Positions 26,145-35,900 of a stretch of DNA of 64,000 nt are shown here, piece by piece. Made by a program: the position numbers and the translations under genes. How positions within the stretch are numbered: position 1 is the first letter of the stretch; each line of letters starts with the position of its first letter. The stretch lies in contig NZ_CP052859.1 in the NCBI RefSeq assembly GCF_012935695.1, positions 1,405,001-1,469,000 of the forward strand. The letters run 5' to 3'. The notes below the pieces were generated by a model, which did no database searches, was not told where the DNA came from, and saw nothing but the letters and a program-made list of their open reading frames with translations. Source of the stretch: Pseudomonas sp. ADAK18 (GTDB lineage: Bacteria > Pseudomonadota > Gammaproteobacteria > Pseudomonadales > Pseudomonadaceae).

Positions 26145-27418
26145 ACCGCCTGGCGCTCCACGGCGGGGTACCTGTGCGTTGCGAGCCCTGGCCGCAATGG
26201 CCACAGTCCACGGTGCAATCCGAACAGGCGCTGCTGACGGTGATGCGCAGCGGGCGTTGGTCGGTCAGCGGCCTGGAAACCGATGGCAGCCCGGCCTGGG
26301 ATACCCGGTTCGCCCAAGCGTTTGCCCGTTACAACGGCGTGGAGTGTTGTGTGCCCACCGCCAATGGCACCAGTGCCTTGATGTCATCCATGCAGGCCTT
26401 GGGGATCGGCGCGGGCGACGAAGTTATCGTGCCGGGTATGACGTGGGTTGCCTGCGCCAGTGCAGTGCTGGCGATCAATGCAATCCCGGTCATTGTCGAC
26501 ATCGATCCGCTGTCCTTGTGCCTTGACCCGCGTGCCGTGGAAGCGGCTATTGGCCCGAGGACCCGAGCCGTCATGGCCGTGCATTTGTACAACGCGATTG
26601 CCGACCTGGATGCCTTGCTGGCCCTGACCCGGCAGCACGGCCTGCACCTGATCGAGGACTGTGCCCAGGCCCATGGTGCCCTGTGGCGTGGTCGGCGTGT
26701 AGGGAGCATCGGTACGGTGGGCACTTTCAGCATGCAGAACGGCAAGGTGCTGACCAGTGGTGAAGGCGGTGCCTGTATTTGCGACGACCCGCAACTGGCC
26801 GCGCGTATCTATCGTCTGCGCTCGGACGGCCGACGACTGGCCAGCCAGCCGGTGCCGTCCGGTCATATGAACCTGGAGGAGGGCGGCCCGGGGTTTGCCC
26901 AGAACTTCTGCCTGAGTGAGCCCCAGGCGGCGATTCTGCTCTGCCGCCTGGAAGACCTGGACCAGGAAAACGCCCAGCGTGCGCGACAGGCCCAGACGTT
27001 GCGCAGGCACTTGGAGGAAATCGGCGGATTTGGCTTCCAGCACTCAGCCCCAGGTACCGAGGCGACCACCCTCTACCACTTCCCTATTCGGCTGGAGGGG
27101 CCGGAGTTTGACGGCGTGGATGTCGAACAGGTCTGCCAGGCATTGTCTGCTGAGCTGGGATGCTGGGTGCATCCGACTTACCCGCCGATGGATGAATTTT
27201 CTTTGCTTGCCCCGGGGCTTTCACGGCGTTTGTTGGCGCCGCCTCGGGTGCCGCAACCGTTGCTGGGTGCCCGCAAGGCTCGTCGGCAACATGTGGTGTT
27301 GGCCCATTGGCTGTTTTTGACTGACAGCCACGCCATGGCCCAGATAGCCGACGCTTTTGCCAAGGTCAAACAGCAGGCAGCGAGCTTGCGCGTGCGCCAA
27401 GGAGAAGGACAATTATGA
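26141..27418 (+). CDS. DegT/DnrJ/StsC-type PLP aminotransferase (inosose aminotransferase-like)
   Basis: A 425-residue fold type I aminotransferase. The PLP lysine is Lys202 in FSMQNGKVLTSGEGGA, a motif that closely follows the L-glutamine:scyllo-inosose and 2-deoxy-scyllo-inosose aminotransferases (StsC, BtrR/BtrS, NeoB) rather than the perosamine-type sugar aminotransferases. These enzymes transfer the amino group of glutamine to the cyclitol ketone. The gene for a 2-deoxy-scyllo-inosose-synthase-like enzyme follows with a 4-bp overlap, which would supply the keto substrate. Start ATG 26141 overlaps the GT2 stop (ATGA). Confidence 0.85.
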   Translation: MNRLALHGGVPVRCEPWPQWPQSTVQSEQALLTVMRSGRWSVSGLETDGSPAWDTRFAQAFARYNGVECCVPTANGTSALMSSMQALGIGAGDEVIVPGMTWVACASAVLAINAIPVIVDIDPLSLCLDPRAVEAAIGPRTRAVMAVHLYNAIADLDALLALTRQHGLHLIEDCAQAHGALWRGRRVGSIGTVGTFSMQNGKVLTSGEGGACICDDPQLAARIYRLRSDGRRLASQPVPSGHMNLEEGGPGFAQNFCLSEPQAAILLCRLEDLDQENAQRARQAQTLRRHLEEIGGFGFQHSAPGTEATTLYHFPIRLEGPEFDGVDVEQVCQALSAELGCWVHPTYPPMDEFSLLAPGLSRRLLAPPRVPQPLLGARKARRQHVVLAHWLFLTDSHAMAQIADAFAKVKQQAASLRVRQGEGQL

Positions 27419-28593
27419 GTACCCCTCTGCATGAAACAACGGCTCGGCGCCCAGCACCGGCGCCTGCTGTGCAAACCCTGAGCTTCCGATTCGCTGACCA
27501 GACGATGGAAATGCTCCTGGGCTATCAGTACACCGAACAGATTGCCACGCGGGCCAGTGAGGACGCCGAACACATCATTCTGGTGGCTGACCGTCGGGTT
27601 TACGAACTGTGGGGCGCTCCATTGCTGAGCGCCCTGCAGCGCCACTTGCCGGTGACCTGCCTACTGGTAGAAGCCGATGAAGTCCACAAGACTTTGGCGG
27701 TATTGCAGAGCTTGCTCGATCACGCGGTGGCCGACGGCGCGACACGCCGTTCGGTGGTGGTGGCGTTTGGCGGTGGGCTGACGGGGAATCTGGCCGGTTT
27801 GCTTGCTGGCTTGCTGTACCGCGGTATTCGCCTGGTACATATCCCTACCACGCTGCTGGCAATGTCCGATTCGGTGCTGTCGCAAAAGCAGGCCGTCAAC
27901 GGAGCGAATGCCAAGAACATGTATGGCTTGTACCACCCTGCGACCTTGTGCTGCGTGGACGTGCAGTACCTGGAAAGCCTGCCACCGCAGGACTTTTCCG
28001 CCGGTGTGGTGGAACTGTGCAAGAACGGCTTGGCTTTCGATGTCGCCACAGTGCCTGAGCTCAAACGTTTGGCTGCTGACCCGTCACCTGTCGGCCGTAT
28101 CGACTTGGTGAAGCTGGGTATTCGGGCCAAGCAACGGTTGCTGCTGGACGATCCACTGGAGCATGACTTGGGCGTGGTGCTGGAATATGGACACACCGTC
28201 GGGCATGCCCTGGAGTTGGAAACCGGCACCTTGACCCACGGCCATGCGGTGGGGTTGGGCATGCTGGTGGCCGCCGCCATCGCCCGAGGGCGTGGCTGGT
28301 TGACCGAGCAAGACGAGCGCCTGCATGCCCAGTTGCTGGCCCGCAGCGGTGCGCCCTGCAGCTTGCCGTGGCCCGTGCCGTTCGACGCCGTCATGGCACG
28401 GGTTCGCCTGGACAACAAGCGCGGGCGTATCCCGGTGAGCGCCGGACACTACCCCTTCGTCCTGTTGCGTCGCCTCGGCCAGCCGGCCATGACCCAGGGG
28501 CAGCCGCTGGTGGGCGTGGAGGAAAGAGAAATTCGCCAGGCTTACGAAAAATTGCAGTCGGGGTATTACGCCGCCCTGGTGTTTGCCGAGTAA
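27415..28593 (+). CDS. 2-deoxy-scyllo-inosose synthase-like cyclase (dehydroquinate-synthase superfamily)
   Basis: A 392-residue sugar-phosphate cyclase. The NAD-binding segment reads VVVAFGGGLTGNLAGLLAGLLYRGIRLVHIPTT (shown across residues 116-148), followed by AMSDSVLSQKQAVN, close to the segment of BtrC/NeoC that distinguishes inosose synthases from AroB. Zinc ligands are Glu200, His260 and His277, and the VVELCKN segment (Lys203-Asn204) follows the inosose-synthase pattern. The enzyme would convert glucose 6-phosphate to 2-deoxy-scyllo-inosose. Its neighbour is the matching aminotransferase. An epi-valiolone-type synthase is a less likely alternative. Start ATG 27415 (ATGA overlap). Confidence 0.82.
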   Translation: MSTPLHETTARRPAPAPAVQTLSFRFADQTMEMLLGYQYTEQIATRASEDAEHIILVADRRVYELWGAPLLSALQRHLPVTCLLVEADEVHKTLAVLQSLLDHAVADGATRRSVVVAFGGGLTGNLAGLLAGLLYRGIRLVHIPTTLLAMSDSVLSQKQAVNGANAKNMYGLYHPATLCCVDVQYLESLPPQDFSAGVVELCKNGLAFDVATVPELKRLAADPSPVGRIDLVKLGIRAKQRLLLDDPLEHDLGVVLEYGHTVGHALELETGTLTHGHAVGLGMLVAAAIARGRGWLTEQDERLHAQLLARSGAPCSLPWPVPFDAVMARVRLDNKRGRIPVSAGHYPFVLLRRLGQPAMTQGQPLVGVEEREIRQAYEKLQSGYYAALVFAE

Positions 28594-28630
28594 CCCCACC
28601 GGCAGGTCTTTCGCGATAAGGAGTGTCGTG

Positions 28631-29986
28631 ATGTCTGAACTCAACGTTACCCTGGCCTGGCTGGATGAGCAGCGCCTGGCGAACGCCATCGACCAGGCGA
28701 ATCACCAGCAACGGCCCCTGTACATGATTGTCCTGGCGACCAAGCCTTGCTACATCAAGCTGGCGAGCCTGGTATTGGCCTGTGAGGCCGGGGAAGTGCC
28801 TTTTTTGTTGGTCGACAGCGGCCAACATTATGACGAGGCACTGACGCAGGCCAAGCAGGAGCTGGGCTATGAGCATTTGCTGGCGGTGATTTTCGGCATA
28901 CGGGGTTCGCTATTGATGCGCACCGCGCAGTTGGCAATCGGCATCGAGCAGCTTGATGCCCGGCTCAAGGCCGGTGGCATTCGCCAGCCCGTGGTACCGG
29001 TGGTGTCCGGTGATACGGCCACCGCAGCGATGTTTGCCCAGTTCTGGTACTTCGCCCATGGTGTGCGCAGTGTGCATGTCGAGGCCGGGTTGCGCAGTTA
29101 CGGGCCCCATGTCCAGGACTGGGAAAACCTTCATGACTTGACGCAACAGCGGCATTTTCATTGGCAGCGCTTTCGTGACGAGCCCTTCCCTGAAGGTGTC
29201 GATACCGCGTTGGCCAGCGTGGTCTGCGATCTATTGCTGGCGCCGGTGTGGCGCAATGTTGAACAGCTGCGCACCGAGGGTTACCACGAACAGCAGATTA
29301 GCCAGGTTGGCTCCTTGAGCAGTGATGCTGTGCGCCTGGCGTTGCCCCAAGCAGGGCGTAGCCAGATCTTCCAGCAATATCCGCAGCTGGCTCACGGCCG
29401 TTGGTTGCGGGTGGATCTGCACCGACGCGAGAGTATGACGGCGGATGCTTTGCGTGCCGTGTTACAGGGCTTGGGCAGACTCGCGGCGGATGGCATCCAG
29501 GTGGTGCTGATTCGCACCAACGCTTTTAACGGTGCCCTGGTTCAACATCAGCTCACTGATGTGTTGGACGAGGCTCGGTACCAGGGTGTGGTGGTGCAGC
29601 CAATGTGGCCACACTACACCGATGTCATCCACTTCCTCACGTCCAGCCATTGCCTGGCGTTGTACACCGACAGCGGTGGCCTGCAAGAGGAAGCCAATAT
29701 ACTCAGGGTGCCATGCCTGACCTGCCGCCTGAGCAGTGATCGCCCGGAAACGGTACTCGACGCCCAGACCAACTTGCTGCTGCCACCCCTGTCGGCGGAG
29801 TTTGTCCACCGGCACCTGAGTTGGGCGTTGGCCCAGCCACCCGCCACGGTCTGGCCCGGGCTCACGCGAACACAGCCGCTCTACGGTGAGGACGTGGGCC
29901 AAGGCATCGCTCAACTGCTCAAGGCCCACCCGGCGCCTGTGCCATTGGCAGGCGCACAAGCGCAGTTTCTGTCGCGGGGTGCCTGA
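28631..29986 (+). CDS. WecB-like (UDP-GlcNAc 2-epimerase superfamily) protein with divergent active site
   Basis: A 451-residue GT-B-fold protein of the UDP-GlcNAc 2-epimerase family: SGDTATAAMFAQF, VHVEAGLRS (first catalytic Glu), the HRRES histidine, and YTDSGGLQEEANILRVPCL with RPETV. The segment after VHVEAGLRS, which in WecB gives PEEANR with the second acidic residue, reads GPHVQDWENLHDL here, so ordinary epimerase chemistry is uncertain. It may hydrolyse or otherwise process a UDP-sugar, or bind one. ATG 28631 has AAGGAG upstream; gap to the cyclase gene is 37 bp. Confidence 0.72.
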   Translation: MSELNVTLAWLDEQRLANAIDQANHQQRPLYMIVLATKPCYIKLASLVLACEAGEVPFLLVDSGQHYDEALTQAKQELGYEHLLAVIFGIRGSLLMRTAQLAIGIEQLDARLKAGGIRQPVVPVVSGDTATAAMFAQFWYFAHGVRSVHVEAGLRSYGPHVQDWENLHDLTQQRHFHWQRFRDEPFPEGVDTALASVVCDLLLAPVWRNVEQLRTEGYHEQQISQVGSLSSDAVRLALPQAGRSQIFQQYPQLAHGRWLRVDLHRRESMTADALRAVLQGLGRLAADGIQVVLIRTNAFNGALVQHQLTDVLDEARYQGVVVQPMWPHYTDVIHFLTSSHCLALYTDSGGLQEEANILRVPCLTCRLSSDRPETVLDAQTNLLLPPLSAEFVHRHLSWALAQPPATVWPGLTRTQPLYGEDVGQGIAQLLKAHPAPVPLAGAQAQFLSRGA

Positions 29987-31873
29987 ATGAACCGCCCCGT
30001 GTTTTGCGCGGATGCTCGCCATTCTCCGTCGGCCTTGTGCGGCGGGCTCGACGGTGAAACCGGCGACCTGGCCTTATGGCTAGGGTCACTGTGCCGGGCG
30101 ATTGGCATCAACCCTGACAGTCTGCCCTCCCGACAACACACCCATACGTTGTGGTACGGCGAATTGTTCAACCGTGCGCAGTTACTGGAATGGCTGGGGC
30201 TGTCATCGCCGGCCCTGACCGACAGCGAGCTGCTGACCCGGGCCTTTCTGGCCTGGGGCGAGTCGCTGACCCTGAGGCGGATCAGTGGCAAGTTCGCCCT
30301 GGCGTATTGGAACGCCGAACATCAGCACCTGATCCTGGCGTGCGATGGCACCACCGAGGTCAATCTCTTCTATGGCCGTATCGGCAGCCATTGGTTGTTC
30401 AGTTCCGACTTTGCAGCTTTCCGGCCGTTGCACCGACATCTGGAGGTCGATCGCCAAACCCTCGGGTTGTTCGTGCGCTATGGCTTTGTACCTGCGCCCC
30501 ATACGTTTTATCGCGAAGTCCGCAAGTTACTGCCTGGGCACTGGGTTTCATTATCTGGTCGATCTGGCGCAGACGTAGCCGTGCAGCAGCCCTATGCATC
30601 GTCGTTATTTGCCTGCCAGCCGACGCCCCGGGTCAAGGTGGCCGAGGCACACGAGGCTACGCAAGCCTTCGAGAGCCGGTTGATGCAGTCCATCGCGGCG
30701 CGCCTGGACGGGACGACGACGGGAGCGTTTATGTCCAGTGGTTTTGACTCGACCCTGGGCGCAGCACTGTTGCAGAAAACCCTTGGCGAACCCATTCACA
30801 CGTTCACCGCAGGCTTTTATGGCATGCATTGCAATGAAGCTCCGGCGGCCAAGGCCATCGCCCATCACCTGGGCACCCTCCATCATGAAATCTACCTGGA
30901 TGACCGTGCATTAGCGGGGGCAGTCCATGACATTCCCAAGACCTATTCCGAACCGTTGGCTGACTCCTCGCAGTTGCCTTCCATGCTGTTGGCCCGGGCC
31001 GCGAGTGAGCACGTGAGCACGGTCTTTGCCGGCGATGGCGCAGATTGTGTGTTAGGCGAATACGCCCAGCGCCTGGACATGTACCGGGCGTTCGTACGTG
31101 CCCGTGCACTCGGCCCACGGCTCAGGGAGGCACTGACCGCAGGACTGTTGCTGGCCGAGCGCTGTTCGCCGCGCCTGGGAGGGTATGTGGCCAATCACCT
31201 GGCTCACCGGCTGGCCCTTGATGATCCGGGGCGTGATGCCTTGGAAGACGTCCGTGGCGTGTTGGCGGCTGAGGGCCTGGGGCAGGTCGAGCAAGTCCTT
31301 GGCGCCCGGGTATTGGACCCGGGGCGACTGGTATTGGGGGAGGCATCGACGGATATCCCCTGGCCAGGCCTTCAAGCACCGCCGCGCTTGTCGGTGCTGC
31401 TGAATCAGTTGGTGCAGGTGCAGGGCGAGATCCTCCTCGCACCGGTGATTCACAAGACTGTCGCGGCCTGTGCCAGGCAGGGCCTGCGTGTGGCCATGCC
31501 GTTTCTCGATGCCGGGCTGCTGGATTTTGCCAGCGGTTTGCCCCACCGCCTCAAGTACCGCAAGCACACCTCCAAGTGGCTGTTGCGCCAAGTGGCGTAC
31601 CGGCACATTCCCCAAGTGCTGCTGGACCGCCCGAAACTGGGTTTCAGTATCTGGCTCAGCCCGCTGCTGCGTCACCACCTGCGCGAGTGGGCCGAGCACT
31701 TGCTGGCGCCCGAACGGTTGCATAACGACGGCTTTTTTGACGTGGCACAAGTTCGCCGGGAATGGACGCGGTTGCTGCACCACGGGGAAAACTTCCGGGA
31801 GGAACGGCTGTGGTCGATCCTCATGTTTCAACAGTGGCTGGACACCAGCCGTGCCTTATCCCCTGCGGAGTGA
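29987..31873 (+). CDS. Asparagine-synthetase-B-like amide ligase lacking the glutaminase cysteine
   Basis: A 628-residue protein with an N-terminal Ntn-type domain (about 15-200) and a C-terminal ATP-pyrophosphatase synthetase domain. The ATP loop is SSGFDST (residues 250-256, a variant of SGGxDS) and the second motif FAGDGADCVLGEY replaces the usual Glu with Cys. The protein begins MNRPVF, so Cys2, the glutaminase nucleophile of AsnB, is absent. It therefore probably adenylates a carboxylate and uses an amine other than glutamine-derived ammonia, as beta-lactam synthetases and other AsnB-like ligases do. Substrates could be an aminosugar or the cyclitol amine; this is inference. Start ATG 29987 directly follows the previous stop. 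Confidence 0.78.
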   Translation: MNRPVFCADARHSPSALCGGLDGETGDLALWLGSLCRAIGINPDSLPSRQHTHTLWYGELFNRAQLLEWLGLSSPALTDSELLTRAFLAWGESLTLRRISGKFALAYWNAEHQHLILACDGTTEVNLFYGRIGSHWLFSSDFAAFRPLHRHLEVDRQTLGLFVRYGFVPAPHTFYREVRKLLPGHWVSLSGRSGADVAVQQPYASSLFACQPTPRVKVAEAHEATQAFESRLMQSIAARLDGTTTGAFMSSGFDSTLGAALLQKTLGEPIHTFTAGFYGMHCNEAPAAKAIAHHLGTLHHEIYLDDRALAGAVHDIPKTYSEPLADSSQLPSMLLARAASEHVSTVFAGDGADCVLGEYAQRLDMYRAFVRARALGPRLREALTAGLLLAERCSPRLGGYVANHLAHRLALDDPGRDALEDVRGVLAAEGLGQVEQVLGARVLDPGRLVLGEASTDIPWPGLQAPPRLSVLLNQLVQVQGEILLAPVIHKTVAACARQGLRVAMPFLDAGLLDFASGLPHRLKYRKHTSKWLLRQVAYRHIPQVLLDRPKLGFSIWLSPLLRHHLREWAEHLLAPERLHNDGFFDVAQVRREWTRLLHHGENFREERLWSILMFQQWLDTSRALSPAE

Positions 31874-31876
31874 CTC

Positions 31877-32923
31877 ATGACAGCGATTAAAACGGCTTTG
31901 ATCGGATGCGGCACGGTCTGTGATTGGCACCTGGAAGAACTGGTGAAATTGAAGGACCTGTTCAAGGTGCGCTGGCTCTGTGACAACGTCCCGGGCAAGG
32001 CGCAACAGTTGGTGCACAAGTGGCAAACCGGGCGCTGGACCGAGGACTATCAGCAGGTACTGGATGACCCCGAGGTCGAGTGCGTCTGGGTACTGACCCC
32101 GCCTTTCAACCACGCCGAGGTGGCCATCGCCGCGCTGCGGGCCAACAAACATGTTTTCTGTGAGAAACCCTTGGCCAAATCCTCTGTGCAATGCCAGGAG
32201 GTGGTGCGGGTGGCCGAGGACAGCCAGCGGGTGTTTCTGCTGGGATATCCGATGCGCTTCTCCGCCGACGCCGCCAACCTGCGCCAGGTGGTGCAAAGCG
32301 GCGTACTCGGCCGGCCGGCAGTGTTCCGTGATGTCTGGGCAGTGTGCAAGGGCTCGGACAGCCCGGCCATCCACGATGCTGAACTGGGCGGCGGCGTGGT
32401 CTTCGAACATACCCATTGGCTGGATTTCGTGACCTGGATGTTCGGCCCCGCACAAAAGGTCTATGCCTCCACCCGCAAACTCAAGGCGGGTCCTACCACT
32501 GCCCATGACACCTTGATCGCGGTGATCGATTTTGTCTCCGGTGACCAGGCCGTCTGGTCCGAGTCCTGGGCCGCCACCGGCATGGGTTGGGAGCCGCTAT
32601 GCGTGGGCCGCGCCGGGATCCGGCCGACCTTCGACGTGATCGGTGAGCGGGGCGTCCTGCAGTTTCCCAATGCCCGTGGAGAGAAGGTCTTGAGTCTGTA
32701 TCGCTTTGATGCGCCCGAGCAGCCGGTCAGTACCTGGACCTGGCAAAACGATTGGGGCACCAACGACGATGCGTTCCCCAATGAACATCGACATTTGTAT
32801 GACTGCATCCGGCACGGTACACCGCCCATTTGCCAGGCCCGGGACGGGCTGCAAGCGGTGCAGTTGGCCGAAGCCATTCTTGAGTCCAGCCGCAGTGGCC
32901 TGCCGGTATTTTTCCAGCAGTAG
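31877..32923 (+). CDS. Gfo/Idh/MocA-family NAD(P)-dependent oxidoreductase
   Basis: A 348-residue protein with an N-terminal Rossmann motif GCGTVCDWH (Gly10, Gly12, His18) and the catalytic EKP motif with Lys97 in FCEKPLA. The C-terminal half has the conserved FEHTHWLDFVTWMFG histidine segment (DxxxH equivalent). The family oxidises sugar or cyclitol hydroxyls, including inositol and scyllo-inosamine types. In this cluster it could make an additional keto group for amination, doing the NeoA-type step in parallel with, or instead of, the radical SAM enzyme. Gap to the preceding gene is 3 bp, with GCGGAGTG as ribosome site. Confidence 0.85.
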   Translation: MTAIKTALIGCGTVCDWHLEELVKLKDLFKVRWLCDNVPGKAQQLVHKWQTGRWTEDYQQVLDDPEVECVWVLTPPFNHAEVAIAALRANKHVFCEKPLAKSSVQCQEVVRVAEDSQRVFLLGYPMRFSADAANLRQVVQSGVLGRPAVFRDVWAVCKGSDSPAIHDAELGGGVVFEHTHWLDFVTWMFGPAQKVYASTRKLKAGPTTAHDTLIAVIDFVSGDQAVWSESWAATGMGWEPLCVGRAGIRPTFDVIGERGVLQFPNARGEKVLSLYRFDAPEQPVSTWTWQNDWGTNDDAFPNEHRHLYDCIRHGTPPICQARDGLQAVQLAEAILESSRSGLPVFFQQ

Positions 32924-32945
32924 CCGATCAACAAGGAGTGTCATC

Positions 32946-35900
32946 GTGCAGCAATTCAATCAGATCGTGTCGGTGAATTTTCAGGGTGTGGTGGTGGTCT
33001 TCGGCCGTGAGCTGGCGGGCAAACAGGCTATCTATTTCGATGTACTTGGCCAGGACGTAGACAGCACCGACGATGACCTCGACTGGTCGGGCTTCACCCC
33101 GGTGGGGTTTACCGAGCAGGTTCGACAGGTAGGCATGAGCATCATCACCGTGGACTGCGAGGCATCGACCCTGATGCCGTCGACGGCGCCTTTTCGGGTA
33201 GTGACCGATCAGAAGTACATTTCGGTCATTCAGCAATCTCTGAGCGGTACCTTGTATGTCAACCGTTTTCGCCTGCTCAAGACCAAGTCCGGCACCGATC
33301 AGAAGACCACCGCCTACGTGCTATCGCCCGCCTGGGAGGTGCGTTACGCGCGCAGTCATAAGGAGGATGTACCGGCTGACAAGTCCGACAAACAGGACTT
33401 TCTGGACCCCGATGCCCAGCCCTTCCTGGAGCCGTCCCTTGAGCTGTCGATGATCACTGGTGTGACCGACGGTAATTTCGATGCGCTGTTGCTGCCGATC
33501 TCAGGCAGCGAGAGTTTCGCCTGGCAATTGCTCTCCCTGGATGGCGCCAAGACAGCCGTCCGGTTGTTCAACTTCCCGGCCACCGACAACGGCCTGTTCG
33601 ACGTGGCCGGCAAACCCGTCGGCAGTGACCTGCGCATACTGCCGGACAGCGTCTTCAGCGTGGCCAAGGCCGGCTCCACCGCTGCCCTGACGATCACCTC
33701 GGCGCCACGGGCGGTGACCTACGTCAAGCATGAGAAGGTGGTACAGCCTGACGGCTCTAGCATCGGCGTGCGCCGTGCGACCCGTGCCATGATTACCCTG
33801 ACGGTCGCCGATGGCACCGCTACCGTAGATTCGGCCATCAGCGTGAGCGGGACGATGGCTGATCTATCAGGGGTAATTGTGACCTCCAATATTGTGCCCG
33901 CCGAATTCGATTTGCGTTTTGATGGGGTTTCCAGTCTTGGACTGGTGCCGCCTGGCAGCGGTGCCAATCCGTTGGTAATCAACGGCCCCTTCGAGATCAC
34001 CCTGATGTTGGCGCCGGGGATCAAGGGCGATGGCCTCAGCGTCGTCGCAGGCGCGGCCCAGTCAGAGGAAAAGAATCTCGCGCCGTATGTGTCGATCGTT
34101 GATGGCGACAAGATTGAGGTGGGCTTTGGTAATGGCAGCGCCCGGGTCAGTTGCCGCACGTTGCATCAGGTGTTGTTCAACGAGGTGTGGACCGATCTGC
34201 ACATCCAGTACGCCGGCAAGGGCGACAACCCGTTCACCCTGACGGTCAACGACTCCTCGGTCCCTCTTACGCCGTGCACCACTGCGGCAGAGCCTTGCGG
34301 CACGCCGCTGGCCCTGGTCGGGGCCGCCAGCAAGGGCTTTGTGGGCGCGTTGAAAAAACTTGAAGTCAAGGTCGCGGGCACCAGTGTGGTGTTGCTGGAC
34401 TGCAACAGTGTGAACTACAGCGTCAACCCGCCCACCACCCTGAACCAGGCGGCATCTGCAGTGGTGGTGACGGTCACGGGGGCACGCCTGGAACCTTCGG
34501 CCTCGCCGGTCAACAGCGACATGAGTGGCGCGTTCTATATCGATGCCATGGGCCTGACCTATTACGCCGGCCTTGCCGGGTTTATCCGCCCGGATGCCGC
34601 AGCGTGCCTGATCGATGGCTCCGATGGCCTGCTGCATTTGTATTACCAGGGCGATAGCAGTTTGCTGACGGTGGCGCAATTTTCCACCCAGTCGGCGCGC
34701 GCCACCTTCACCGTGGACTGGACGACTCAATGGAGCAGCAGCGGGCTGAGGGCGGCGGCACTGGAACAGCCTTCAACGTCCGTGGCCCTGTATCGCGGCT
34801 GGGGCTGCGAGACCTGGGCGCCGGTTGGCGCGCGCTTGTTAGCGGCACCCGACACCACCCAAAGCGGCTTCCTGAACTTCGTTGCCCACCGGGTGGGCAC
34901 TTATATGAACGGTACGCAAATCACGGTCAGCGCTTCCAGCGTATCGGAGCTGTTGTGCGACATCAGCGTAAAAGCCGCGCAAGATGTGGGTACCGAAACC
35001 TGGCACGGCCTGCCACGGGACGTTGGGCAGTTGTCACAGATCTGGAACGGTGCTGGCTCCAACAACCCTGACGACCCGGATGTACTGAACCAGTCAAAAC
35101 CCTATTACGACTACGCCGCGAGCGCCCCAGCGGTGCTGATACCCACACTTGCCGGTGGCAACGGCAGCTTTTTTCTGTTGACCTCAGTGCCGCAGTTGCC
35201 GGTGACCCTGACGTCGGTGCAGGTCGCTGCCGGGGCTACCGCAGAGTTTGTCGTTATTGATGTGACGATCAAGGCGCCTCCTCGTTGGCCGGCTACCGCC
35301 ACTCTTAATCAGCACTGGCCCACCGTGCCCGCTGCACCGCGTACCTTGCTGGATGTGTTCGCCGGCAAGGCCAGCCATTATGACTACAGTGCCGTGACCA
35401 CGACAGGCAGCCGCGCCTATGGTCTGCCTATGAGCCTGGCGCGCTCCGACGAGCAAGTCAGCCATGTGCTGATGTTTGTGCGCGATGAGCAGAAGGACTT
35501 CTCGGTCACCGTCGCCCAGGGCAGCCGACCGGCTTTGTGCAATGTTGCTATCTGCGGGGTGAGCTTGACCGACGTGCCTCGTGAGCAGGCCGGGTTCGTC
35601 CGGGTACTCAATGGCGACGACCCGAGCTACCCATACCCCAGCGGTTATCAAACGGGCTTGGCGACATTGATTTACGCCTTGGGCAACGGTTTGAGCGCCG
35701 ATGTCGTCGACACCCCGGCGCCTGCCCCGGAGGGTGGCGCGTTTGCCTACGCGGGGTTGTTGCGGGTGCTGTTTCAGGGGCCAAGCTACGATGCACCGGG
35801 CATGGCCACTCAGGCATTGACCGCAGCGGCGGTGATCCAGGGTGCGCGCCTGGCCTTCCAGGGCCGTGACGATGCGCTTCGCGGCTCGATGCTGTTTGGT

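Noticed and set aside
27415..28593. Reading the cyclase as ordinary 3-dehydroquinate synthase (AroB)
   Set aside because: AMSDSVLSQKQAVN, the VVELCKN segment and the neighbouring inosose-type aminotransferase point to an inosose synthase; shikimate genes are absent nearby.
32706..32945. 80-residue N-terminal extension of the giant protein
   Set aside because: It overlaps the 3' end of the oxidoreductase gene in another frame; GTG 32946 has a strong AAGGAGTG and matches the spacing of the next two genes.
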